Of a stretch of DNA of 34,715 bases, positions 23,977 through 31,796 are shown one piece after another (within the stretch, counting starts at the first letter, position 1; every line of letters begins with the position of its first letter). The translations under genes were made by a program, and so were the position numbers. Under the pieces are notes generated by a model that ran no database searches, had not been told where the DNA came from, and was given only the letters and a program-made list of their open reading frames with translations. The DNA lies in the NCBI GenBank assembly GCA_964455395.1, contig CAYVWB010000047.1, positions 1 to 34,715 of the forward strand, given 5' to 3'. The DNA is from CAYVWB01 sp964455395. GTDB lineage: Bacteria; Desulfobacterota; Desulfovibrionia; Desulfovibrionales; Desulfovibrionaceae.

Positions 23977-24717
23977 ATGTCTTCCAAGTCATCCAATCCC
24001 TTCCGCGCGCTGGACAAGCGTCAGTTCCCCAAGTCCCGCCGCGAGCGCCGTCGACTGCGCTTGGCCATGGAGCAGAGCGGCACGACCGACCCAACACCGT
24101 TGGCCGAGCCCGGTGAAGCCGAACTCTTCGAGCAGGCCATGGCCGACGTACAGCCCATCAAAGCCGGCGGCCGCGCCGTGGCGCCCCCACCCGAAGCCTC
24201 AGCCCCCGCAGCCGACGGTCCGCCCACGGACGAGGACGACGCCGTGCGCAGTCGTCTGATGGACCTGGTCTCCGGGCGTGTGGAGTTCTCCCTGGAGCAC
24301 TCGGAGGAGTTCGTGCAAGGGTGCGTCAAGGGGCTGGACACGAAGGTGGCGTGCCGGCTGAAGGCTGGCGCCCTTTCTCCGGAAGCGCATCTGGACCTCC
24401 ACGGCATGACCGTGGAGCAAGCCTACGACGCCCTTTCGGACTTCGTGCGCGAGCAGTACCTGAACACCAGCCGCTGCCTGCTCATCATCACGGGGCGCGG
24501 CCGCAACTCGCCCTCCGGGCAAGGGGTGCTGCGCCAGGCGGTGCAGTCCTGGCTGACCCGGGACCCCTTCAAGCGGGTGGTGCTGGCGTTCTGCACGGCG
24601 TTGCCGCGCCACGGCGGGGCCGGCGCGCTGTACGTGCTGCTGCGCAAACGTCGCAAGGCCGGCGGCAAGATCGTCTGGAACCGGGAGCCGTTGGACGATA
24701 TCGAGGGGGATTTCTGA
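23977..24717 (+). CDS. Smr-domain protein
   Basis: Encodes 246 residues from ATG 23977 (MSSKSSNPFRALDKRQF). The N-terminal 130 residues are charged and low complexity. The C-terminal part is an Smr domain, with LDLHG (139-143) and TGRGRNS (172-178, the T-G-x-G motif) both present, followed by the conserved GGAGALYVLLRK. Smr domains are small nucleases acting on DNA or RNA (stand-alone forms, or in MutS2); some cleave RNA at stalled ribosomes. Which role this one has is not visible. A longer in-frame start (23791) lacks support. It converges with the glycosyltransferase gene ending at 24927, with about 210 bp between. Confidence 0.88.
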   Translation: MSSKSSNPFRALDKRQFPKSRRERRRLRLAMEQSGTTDPTPLAEPGEAELFEQAMADVQPIKAGGRAVAPPPEASAPAADGPPTDEDDAVRSRLMDLVSGRVEFSLEHSEEFVQGCVKGLDTKVACRLKAGALSPEAHLDLHGMTVEQAYDALSDFVREQYLNTSRCLLIITGRGRNSPSGQGVLRQAVQSWLTRDPFKRVVLAFCTALPRHGGAGALYVLLRKRRKAGGKIVWNREPLDDIEGDF

Positions 24718-24926
24718 GGAAGCGGCGAGGGGTTTTCGAATCGGCGGACGACCCGTGCAGACATCACAATCCTCAAGCATATCAGAGGCATCGTGAGGCG
24801 CCGGCGTGGCTCCCATCCCTCCGGCTCCCCCCACTCCCTCCGACAGACAAGCCGCGTCGCATCAGGCGCACACGCCGCCCGCCAGACCATTTCCGGTTCA
24901 CGCACGGCTCGACCGAGCGGCCCCCG

Positions 24927-25856
24927 TCATTTGAAGCAGGGTCTGAGAAAGACCCCGTCTTCAACCCACAATTCATGGTACGCGCGCCAGGAATCTTCTT
25001 TTTCTTTCGGTAGAACGTGCTGCAACAACACGGAGTACGGCTTTGGATACAATGCTCTGACGCTTTCTGCGACTCTTGCGATATCACTTTTCTCCAAGTC
25101 GACCACCGTCTCAACATAATCAAAGTGCGTTGTCTGGCGTTTTAAGGGTGGCCGTGAACGCAGAAGCCAGTTATTATGAAGTTGCTCGTCGCGTCGCACT
25201 ATAAAGTTGCAGGCAGCATGCACACGATAGTTGTACAATTTATCTTCAATGTACTTTACTTTTTCCGGACCTGCCAACTCTGTTATCGGAAAATAGAGCG
25301 CGAGGTCGGCTGCGGCGTTGAAGTACCGACCTTCGTTGTTCTGGAAAGCTGTTTTGGGCAACATATGGAAGAGATACGCCTTGAAACTACGCATGTGTGA
25401 ATACCGCCAGCTTTGCTGTCGTACATTGATTCCAGGAATGAGCGGTGCGCCGATGGTGTGCCCCACGCCATCTATGGTCTCATTTGTGTAGACAATATCA
25501 TAGCCAGCGCAATGCGCTTCGAATATGTGTTCGAGACACTCCGGCTCGATGGTGTCGTCGCCGTCCAGAATGGCGATGATGTCTGCAGGTTTCGCAGAGA
25601 CGGCGCGTATGGCGTCAACCGTATTCTTCATCAATCCTTGGCGTCGTGCTTGCCGACTGTATGAGATACGCGTATCCGCGAGAAATGGTTGGACTGCCTC
25701 GCCCAAGCCGTCGTCCGAACAGTCGTCCGCCACGATAGCTGTCCATTTCGTCCACCGCTGCGCCTGCAAAGACTCGAGACAATCAGCGATAAACTCTCTG
25801 CTGTTTCTGCACGGAATCACTACATACAGTGAATCTGGATGCAACAGGCTTCGCAT
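24927..25856 (-). CDS. Family 2 glycosyltransferase
   Basis: Encodes 309 residues. The N-terminal GT-A domain starts YVVIPCRNSREFIADCLESL, has the nucleotide-binding VADDCSDDG and a metal-binding D-x-D motif in DGDD (98-101), typical of GT2. It transfers a sugar from a nucleotide donor to an acceptor, probably during assembly of a surface polysaccharide or glycoprotein glycan. It is the last gene of the minus-strand glycan operon, 9 bp after the FkbM stop. The DNA is distinctly AT-richer than the rest of the window (for example 25201-25300), pointing to horizontal acquisition. No strong ribosome binding site is present, so translation is probably coupled. Confidence 0.9.
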   Translation of the reverse strand: MRSLLHPDSLYVVIPCRNSREFIADCLESLQAQRWTKWTAIVADDCSDDGLGEAVQPFLADTRISYSRQARRQGLMKNTVDAIRAVSAKPADIIAILDGDDTIEPECLEHIFEAHCAGYDIVYTNETIDGVGHTIGAPLIPGINVRQQSWRYSHMRSFKAYLFHMLPKTAFQNNEGRYFNAAADLALYFPITELAGPEKVKYIEDKLYNYRVHAACNFIVRRDEQLHNNWLLRSRPPLKRQTTHFDYVETVVDLEKSDIARVAESVRALYPKPYSVLLQHVLPKEKEDSWRAYHELWVEDGVFLRPCFK

Positions 25857-25865
25857 TACAATGTC

Positions 25866-26969
25866 TCACTTGCGTGGCAGTGCATAGAGCACCGTCTCAT
25901 GAAGATACTTACTGTAGTGTCCAATATAAAAAAAATAATCTTCAATATACTTTTCAAGTAAAATTGGAATTGTGTATATATCATGTTTATGGTGATAGAT
26001 ACTTATTGCCAAAGCTGGTCTATCCCGCTCCAGTATCTTTCGAGCTCCAGCGAGCGCTTCGGCTTCTGCTCCCTCCACGTCCAATGTAATGTAATCCACA
26101 GCGTGAACGCGTACAGCAAGATATTCATCTAAAGAGACGACATGCGTTTTTACGCCATGTGTATTTGACTTCAGGCATGCTGTGGGGCCATCGCCTGTAC
26201 GCGTCAGTATGGAAGATTTGTTCCACAGGCCGTACGGATGCACAGTCACCTTACCAGAAGCATTCAGTCTTGCTTGCGTTTCAGATGAGATGTGGGCTGT
26301 ACCCTGTGGTTCGAAACCGTGCACCATCTTCAATGCGGGCATGGATTTGCAAAATCGCAGACAGTCTTCGCCATCGAAGACGCCTGCATGGACCATGATG
26401 CGTACGTCTTTTGTATCGATGAAGTCGAGATACTGTCCGGCTGCTTGTCGTTGGAGCAGCCTGCGCCACTGTGGCGTATCCCGAATGCGCATTTTCACGC
26501 CTTCCGGGACGACCAACGGCGAGCCTTCTTCGCGACACGCCAGCAGATGGCGGAACAACGCTTTGTCCTGCTCCGTGGCGAGCATGTTTTCCACTTGCTC
26601 CAGCTGGGGCGCGGCTTGCGCCATGTCTTCTCGTGAATACACGTACTTGTGCCACAGCGAGGGTGTCGCGCAGTACGCTTCGGCGACATTCAGTTCATCC
26701 AGCCCAGCAAGGATGTCGCGCCACCATGCGGAAGCGACAAGGATGAGATCGAACTGCGCCTTCAAAAGAGGCAATTCGTCACGCGTCACGACGCACAGAT
26801 CTCCAACCTTGCCCGGCGCGAAGGAATCGACAAGAAAGGGCGTCACCACATCCGGTCGAGCCGCCCTGATCCTTTCAAGCACTTGCAGGGCTGCGGCTCC
26901 GCTGCCGTAGAGGGCCACGCGCGCATGGCGTGGAATTTCATGAAGGTTCATGAACCGGGTTGTGCACAT
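25866..26969 (-). CDS. FkbM-type methyltransferase with N-terminal Rossmann-like domain
   Basis: Encodes 367 residues from ATG 26969, fixed by GAGGAA six bases upstream and overlapping the GT9 stop by 22 nt. Residues 1 to about 110 form a Rossmann-like domain (VALYGSGAAALQVLERI), resembling nucleotide-sugar-binding modules. The second part is the FkbM methyltransferase (Methyltransf_21): motif I GVFDGED and the signature LDVEGAE. It would O-methylate a sugar hydroxyl with S-adenosylmethionine, commonly in glycan clusters. The last 60 codons are extremely AT-rich (25921-25980 about 20 percent GC), a sign of foreign origin. It lies in the operon between GT9 and GT2. Confidence 0.85.
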   Translation of the reverse strand: MCTTRFMNLHEIPRHARVALYGSGAAALQVLERIRAARPDVVTPFLVDSFAPGKVGDLCVVTRDELPLLKAQFDLILVASAWWRDILAGLDELNVAEAYCATPSLWHKYVYSREDMAQAAPQLEQVENMLATEQDKALFRHLLACREEGSPLVVPEGVKMRIRDTPQWRRLLQRQAAGQYLDFIDTKDVRIMVHAGVFDGEDCLRFCKSMPALKMVHGFEPQGTAHISSETQARLNASGKVTVHPYGLWNKSSILTRTGDGPTACLKSNTHGVKTHVVSLDEYLAVRVHAVDYITLDVEGAEAEALAGARKILERDRPALAISIYHHKHDIYTIPILLEKYIEDYFFYIGHYSKYLHETVLYALPRK

Positions 26970-28288
26970 CGTGTGTTCCTCGTGGACGATTGCTTGAGTA
27001 AGCGGTTCAAATGATACAGCACCTGTTCCACACACAACCCCTCGAGACATTGGAACTTTTTTTCGCACCACCAATCCCCGGGACCAAGGCGTCCCGGTCC
27101 GTGGCGCTGGCCCTGGCAGGGTTGACACTCAAGGCCCAGATGGACGTTACGAACATTGCTGCGGGGGTGTCTGTTTTTTTCCAGGGACGAAGGGCCGAAC
27201 AGGATGAGCGTGGGCGCGCCAGCGGCTGCAGCCACATGGGCCATGCCGCAGTCGTTGGCCACCACGGCGCGGGCCGTGCGCAGGAGTGAAGCCGCTTCAA
27301 GGAGATTGAGGTCTGTCAGATACGTGGCGTTGGGGGCGTCCAGTGGGGTGAGGTGCGGCGTCTTCCTGTAGAGCGCCAAATCCTGCGGCTTGCAGAGCAC
27401 CAGCGGCGCGTCCAGGACGCGCAGCAGCGCGTTCATGTGCGGCCACCGTTTGGCGTCCCACCCGGCCTTGCTGCCGGGGCACACCACGATTCTGTCTCGC
27501 AGATGAGGCGGCGTTGTTGCTGGATCACCCCCCACGAAGGTTTTCGTCAGGTCGCAAGCGACGCCTGTCACGTTCCGGAAAAACCGCGCTGAAAACGTGG
27601 GCTCGTGTCCAGGGACGCCCACTTTGTACGGGTTGTGATGGAAGTCTCCTTCGCGCTGCAGGCCATGCGCTTCCACGTTCAGCGTCCAGTCGGCCGTCAC
27701 CTCGTCCACGCGTTCCGGCTCCAGGACCTCCAGCCCCGGCGCTGCGTCTTGGAAGAGCAGGGCCAGCGAGCCGCCATCCAGATCCGAAAGCGGACAGAAC
27801 ACCGTGCGCCAGCCTTGCTGCAAGGCGGCGTGGAGCAGAGGGGTCAGCAAGACCATGTTGCCAATGCCTCCGCACGCTTTGAGGACCAGCGTGGCGCCAT
27901 TGCTCGGTGAGGCATGCGCCGGGCACGGGGCGCGAAGGCGGCGCGACCCGCCGGGGGAGAGCGCCACAACCGTTCCAGCGCCGAGCAGGCCCAGTGTGGT
28001 CACCACATGCGGGGGCGCGTCGCCGGCGGTTACGGGCAGAAGCGTGGCGCTTCTTGCTGGCAACGCCAGTCGTTCGCGCAGAACATCCAGGTCTTTCCGG
28101 CACGGAGCGAGGTTTCCGCCCGAATAGGTGTACACAGCGCCGCCCCAGCCGTTCACCTTCGCGAGGTCGTCGGCGTGACAGAGCACGTCCACCGGCTCGC
28201 CGTCCGAGAGGTTTTTCGAAAGCAGCGCTTGCTCCCGCATCACGGCGCCGGGCTCGGCGAAAACGACCAACGGCTTGGCTTTGGTCAT
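26948..28288 (-). CDS. Family 9 glycosyltransferase (heptosyltransferase-like)
   Basis: Encodes 446 residues from ATG 28288. The start codon overlaps the stop of the preceding gene (ATGA, 28285-28288), so translation is coupled. GT9 motifs are GGIGNMVLLTPLLHAAL at the N-terminal donor side, VVCPGSKAGWDAKRWPH, and VVANDCGMAHVAAAAGAPTL with FGPSS, as in ADP-heptose:LPS heptosyltransferases. The C-terminal end is Cys-rich (ECQPCQGQ ... WWCEKKFQCLEGLC), a pattern seen in this family. An N-terminal block of about 150 residues before the GT9 core is not recognised. The role is glycan assembly; donor and acceptor are unknown. Confidence 0.87.
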   Translation of the reverse strand: MTKAKPLVVFAEPGAVMREQALLSKNLSDGEPVDVLCHADDLAKVNGWGGAVYTYSGGNLAPCRKDLDVLRERLALPARSATLLPVTAGDAPPHVVTTLGLLGAGTVVALSPGGSRRLRAPCPAHASPSNGATLVLKACGGIGNMVLLTPLLHAALQQGWRTVFCPLSDLDGGSLALLFQDAAPGLEVLEPERVDEVTADWTLNVEAHGLQREGDFHHNPYKVGVPGHEPTFSARFFRNVTGVACDLTKTFVGGDPATTPPHLRDRIVVCPGSKAGWDAKRWPHMNALLRVLDAPLVLCKPQDLALYRKTPHLTPLDAPNATYLTDLNLLEAASLLRTARAVVANDCGMAHVAAAAGAPTLILFGPSSLEKNRHPRSNVRNVHLGLECQPCQGQRHGPGRLGPGDWWCEKKFQCLEGLCVEQVLYHLNRLLKQSSTRNTRCAQPGS

Positions 28289-30405
28289 GCGTTGGCGCCA
28301 AGCGACTTGCGGATGAGGCTCATGCGCGTTTCTCCCAAGGCGTCGCAAGGCGCGCAGTGGCCGAAATCCTGGCAGCGAATGAACGAAGCGCCTCCACTGA
28401 CGCCATCCACCAGGAAGTTCTCGAGGGGTTCCTGCCGGCGCACGAGTCTGGAGACGCACGGATAGCGCATGCCATCCGGCCCCACCAGGATGATGCGCTT
28501 GCGGCAATAGGCTTCACGAGGGGGGCCTTGGGAGCCGACGAACCCGCGTTGGTCCCTATCCACGACAAGATGGACGCCGCGTTCCCGAAAGGCGGCGCGA
28601 TCATCTTCCAGAACGCGCGCGGCCCCCGGCGTCTCGATGGCGTGTGCGACGGCGCTGAGCATGGGATTCGCCTGCACGTGCGCCATATTGGCCAGGAAGA
28701 TGTCCCGGTCGGCTCCGGCGGTGGGGTGCCAGCTGGCGAAAAACCAGACTTCGCGCGTGAACGCCTCCAGTCTGCGCCGCAAATCCATGCTGAAATTGCT
28801 GTAAATGCGCACCATCAGGCGGGGGTCAATTGCGTTCACCATGGTGACGAGTCCAGGGTGCAGGAATGGCTCCCCCCCCGTCAGGATCACATGTCGACCG
28901 ACAGCGTTGATCGCCTCAGCCCACGCCTCCGCAGCAATTCGTGGCGCGTCCGTGCGCGCGCCGGGGGGCTGCGCATTGACGCAGTATTCACAGCGCAAGT
29001 TGCACTGCAATGTCGGGTATAGCCTGAGGAAGCCGTCGAATACCACCGGGTTGCGATGGACATGCTCCAACTCGAGCCCTGCTTGCGCAGCGAGGGCGTC
29101 CAGAGCGTCTTCGTTGTCGGGGTCGAGGGCGAAGACCCGCTCCAGCGCGTCGTCGGGCTGAGGATCCCGGCGGACCAGACTGCGAACGTGTCGCGCCAAG
29201 CCTTCCATGGGCTCCCGGCCGGCGAGAACCCTGGGGTTCTCGCCGGCGCGGCGGCGTTCATCCACGTAGTCCAGCACCCCCGTGGCCAAATCGGCGGCGA
29301 GCGCGTGCTCGCCATGCGTCAGCAGTTGCGCAGCGCAATGCGCGTACGCATCCACCGTGGCCCAGGTGTCCCGGCTATGGGCGGCGAAGTCGAAGAGGGC
29401 TGGCCGGCCCCGGTCTCGCTCCGCTATGCGCGCTTCCATGAAGCGGGCCATCCTGGCGACATTGTCCTGCTCGCTGCCCATGGCGCGCACGTGCTCCAGC
29501 GCTTCCTGCGAGAGCTGCCGCCACAGTTCGGGTTCCCGCAGCAGCCGTTCCAAGGCGTCACAGACTTCGGAGGCTTTCCCCACGGACACGCGCAGGCCTG
29601 TGCGCTCATGGAGGCAGTAGTCGCGCATCCCGCCGATATCGGTCGTGATCAGGGGCGTTCCGCACGCCATGGCTTCCATGGGCGGGATGTGCAGCCCTTC
29701 CTGTTCGCTCAAGGCGAGCCAGACATGACATCTGTTGAACAATGCCCGCTTTTCTTCCGGACTCGGCAGACGCGTATAGCGCGCTGGCTGCGGAAGCGAG
29801 GGGGCCGGTTCGGCGCCGAAGACTTCCAGACGGACGTCATGACCACGCCGCCGCAGCATCTCCACGGCAGCCACGACGTCATGGAACCGCTTTCTCGGCA
29901 TGGAGTTGTACAGCGCGCCGACCACCAGTTCCGGTCCCGGCGGCCTGCGCTGACCGGGATAGAGCGTCTCAAGGTCCACGCCGTAGGGGATGCGTTCTGC
30001 ACGGCAGCCGGTATGCACGCGAACCATTTCTTCCAGGTAGCTGGCGACCACTATCTTGTGGGTAGGAGCCCGCCATGATGCGACAATCGCTTCCGTGGCG
30101 CCGCTCCAGTTTTCGAAATCCTGGACATATTGAAACTTTTCGCCTTTGCTGGCAGGCAAGCGCGCCATCTTCTCGGCCATATGCCAGCTGGAGCAGAGTA
30201 TAGCGTCCGCGTCCGGAGTGTCTCGAGGATTCAGCGCTGGCGTGAAGAATCGCGGTATACGCACCGGGACCATGTCGAAATCGAAATAGACCTCGTACGC
30301 CAAGCGGACGTCGTGTCCCATCATCGCCAGTATGTTGGCGTATTTGACCAGCTGCAGGCAGCCGCCACAATTGCGGAAGCCGTCGTTCAGGAAGGTGATG
30401 CGCAT
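28285..30405 (-). CDS. Glycosyltransferase (GT4) fused to radical SAM/SPASM-like domain
   Basis: Encodes 706 residues from ATG 30405, supported by GGAGGAGG upstream. Residues 1 to about 330 are a GT4 (GT-B fold) glycosyltransferase, with the E-x7-E donor motif Glu236-Glu244 in SEQEGLHIPPME. A helical linker of about 120 residues follows. The second half is a radical SAM domain with CNLRCEYC (Cys468, Cys472, Cys475) and GGEP, then Cys-containing C-terminal segments (YCRKRIILVGPDGMRYPC, FIRCQDFGHCAPCDALGETR) that resemble a SPASM or twitch auxiliary-cluster region. A GT4-radical SAM fusion is unusual; it may modify the sugar or peptide it glycosylates. It is the first gene of the glycan operon; its stop overlaps the GT9 start. 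The upstream region is now bounded by an IS element. Confidence 0.85.
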   Translation of the reverse strand: MRITFLNDGFRNCGGCLQLVKYANILAMMGHDVRLAYEVYFDFDMVPVRIPRFFTPALNPRDTPDADAILCSSWHMAEKMARLPASKGEKFQYVQDFENWSGATEAIVASWRAPTHKIVVASYLEEMVRVHTGCRAERIPYGVDLETLYPGQRRPPGPELVVGALYNSMPRKRFHDVVAAVEMLRRRGHDVRLEVFGAEPAPSLPQPARYTRLPSPEEKRALFNRCHVWLALSEQEGLHIPPMEAMACGTPLITTDIGGMRDYCLHERTGLRVSVGKASEVCDALERLLREPELWRQLSQEALEHVRAMGSEQDNVARMARFMEARIAERDRGRPALFDFAAHSRDTWATVDAYAHCAAQLLTHGEHALAADLATGVLDYVDERRRAGENPRVLAGREPMEGLARHVRSLVRRDPQPDDALERVFALDPDNEDALDALAAQAGLELEHVHRNPVVFDGFLRLYPTLQCNLRCEYCVNAQPPGARTDAPRIAAEAWAEAINAVGRHVILTGGEPFLHPGLVTMVNAIDPRLMVRIYSNFSMDLRRRLEAFTREVWFFASWHPTAGADRDIFLANMAHVQANPMLSAVAHAIETPGAARVLEDDRAAFRERGVHLVVDRDQRGFVGSQGPPREAYCRKRIILVGPDGMRYPCVSRLVRRQEPLENFLVDGVSGGASFIRCQDFGHCAPCDALGETRMSLIRKSLGANA

Positions 30406-30530
30406 TCGGGCCTGCCTCCTCCAAAGCGCTTGCGTTGCAGTCCATTTTTTATCAGAGTGCTTGGTGGAACACAAACGGCCTGGTCCCACCATCCGCCATC
30501 GGCCAAGGCTGTATTCCCTTTAGAGATGAT

Positions 30531-30598
30531 GGGATGGCCCCGCCCCTCCAATAGGGGTAGTCTTCAAGGAACCAATTACCCTTGAAAGGAGCCATCCC
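30531..30598 (+). promoter_or_regulatory. Structured leader of the IS1111 transposase
   Basis: GGGATGGC (30531-30538) pairs perfectly with GCCATCCC (30591-30598), just before the ATG. Inside are two hairpins, CCCCT-ccaat-AGGGG (30543-30557) and TTCAAGG/CCTTGAA (30563-30586). The ribosome binding site AAAGGAG (30585-30591) lies inside the fold. Transcripts entering from outside would thus hide the start, a known protection strategy of insertion sequences. Confidence 0.5.
30534..30546. repeat. Left subterminal inverted repeat of IS1111-group element
   Basis: ATGGCCCCGCCCC, an exact inverse of 34682-34694. Subterminal 11-13 bp inverted repeats distinguish the IS1111 group from the core IS110 group. 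Confidence 0.75.
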
Positions 30599-31003
30599 AT
30601 GAAAAAGATTAGCATCATCGGAATTGACTTGGCAAAGAACAGCCTTCAGCTCCACGGCATAGATGGCCGAGGCCGCGTCGTCTTGAAGAAAAGTCTTAGA
30701 CGAGACCGCGTTGCCGAGTTCTTTGCGAATCTTCCGCCCTGCCTCGTTGGCATGGAGGCCTGTGCTTCTTCCGCCTACTGGGCGCGCGTCATTGAGTCCT
30801 GCGGGCACGAGGTGCGGCGTATGCATGCCCGATTCGTCACGCCTTATCTCATGGCCAACAAGAACGACGCCAACGATGCTGCTGCCATTTGCGAGGCCGT
30901 GCAACGTCCGCATATGCGCTTTGTGCCGCACAAATCTCAGGACCAGGCCGACATCCAAGCCATCCACCGGGTGCGTCAAGGGTTGGTGCAAGCCAGAACA
31001 GCG
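30599..31003 (+). pseudogene. IS110/IS1111 transposase, 5' fragment
   Basis: Encodes residues 1-135 of a DEDD-type serine/RuvC-like IS110-family transposase: Asp9 (GIDLAK), Glu53 (GMEAC) and the Asp residues in NKNDANDA form the DEDD site. The reading frame is cut by the IS66: the stop codon TAA is supplied by the first bases of that element (31004-31006). The rest continues at 33579. Without the C-terminal domain it is not expected to work. Confidence 0.85.
30767..31003 (+). repeat. 237-bp direct repeat, left copy
   Basis: Identical to 33579-33815 in every base I compared. It begins in codon 57 of the IS1111 transposase and stops exactly at the IS66 left tip (the last G may belong to either). 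See the corresponding finding. Confidence 0.9.
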
Positions 31004-31076
31004 TAAGGGTCAAATTAGCTGCTTCTTCCGCTCCCTCAGAATCCAGGCATGATGTCGCTCAACAAGGAGTGACGCC

Positions 31077-31391
31077 ATGCAGCAACGGAAAGCCAGGTAC
31101 TGGGGCGCGCATATTGAACAGTGGCGGGAGAGCGGCCTCTCCCAGGCGGAATACTGCCGCCGCATGGATCTTTCAAAGAGCTCGTTCGGCTACTGGCGAC
31201 GGCGATTCGCCGAGGCCGAGCAACATACCGGGCAAGCGACGGAGGTCGTCCTCGTTCCCATGGAGGCGCGGGCAGAGCCGGAGCAAGAGACGCCCCTCCA
31301 ACTCTATGTCGGCGAGGCCTGCCGCATCGAACTCACCGCCGGATTCCGCCGGCAGACCCTGCGGGACGTGCTCGCCGCGCTCGTCGACTGA
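31077..31391 (+). CDS. tnpA: IS66 accessory protein TnpA
   Basis: Encodes 104 residues (MQQRKARYWGAHIEQWRESG) with a helix-turn-helix-like N-terminus (LSQAEYCRRMDLSKSSFGYW), as in IS66 TnpA (IS66 OrfA). It is needed with TnpB and TnpC for transposition. AAGGAG at 31063-31068 serves as ribosome binding site. Its stop overlaps the tnpB start in TGATG. Confidence 0.88.
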   Translation: MQQRKARYWGAHIEQWRESGLSQAEYCRRMDLSKSSFGYWRRRFAEAEQHTGQATEVVLVPMEARAEPEQETPLQLYVGEACRIELTAGFRRQTLRDVLAALVD

Positions 31392-31744
31392 TGTTGCCGT
31401 TGGACTCCGCTGCACGGGTCTACATCGTCCTGGGCGCCACCGACATGCGCAAAGCGATCAATGGTCTCTCGATCATGGTCGCCGACCACCTGGACCTGGA
31501 TCCGTTCACTGGCAACCTCTACGTCTTTTGCAACCGGAGCCGTACCATCGTCAAGGTGCTTTTCTGGAGTCACAATGGCTTCTGCCTGTTCCAGAAGCGG
31601 CTTGAGGAGCACCGCTTCGTGTGGCCCGAGTCCCGTGACGAAGTCCTTGAGTTGGGACAACGGGAGCTACGTTGGTTGCTTGACGGCCTTGACCCCATCG
31701 CGGTGCGCGGGCACCCTCCGCTGCAGTACAAAAACCTTATTTAA
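31391..31744 (+). CDS. tnpB: IS66 accessory protein TnpB
   Basis: Encodes 117 residues starting at ATG 31391, overlapping the tnpA stop by one base, so translation is coupled. ATDMRKAINGLSIMV and VLFWSHNGFCLFQKRLEEHR are signature stretches of the IS66 Orf2/TnpB family (PF05717). Its role in transposition is essential but mechanistically unknown. Length is normal. The frame stays open upstream of 31391, but that overlaps tnpA. Confidence 0.92.
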   Translation: MLPLDSAARVYIVLGATDMRKAINGLSIMVADHLDLDPFTGNLYVFCNRSRTIVKVLFWSHNGFCLFQKRLEEHRFVWPESRDEVLELGQRELRWLLDGLDPIAVRGHPPLQYKNLI

Positions 31745-31796
31745 TATATCGAAATAAATTGACTTTTCTCTTTGTTTCTGGCATGTTGCTCTTGTC

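Noticed and set aside
24718..24926. tRNA or small gene between smr and GT2
   Set aside because: A TTCGAATC segment at 24735 recalls a T-arm, but no cloverleaf can be formed around it and no coding frame is convincing.
30995..31002. Expected 8-bp IS66 target duplication
   Set aside because: AGAACAGC on the left and TCTTCCGC on the right do not match, so no ordinary target duplication flanks the element.
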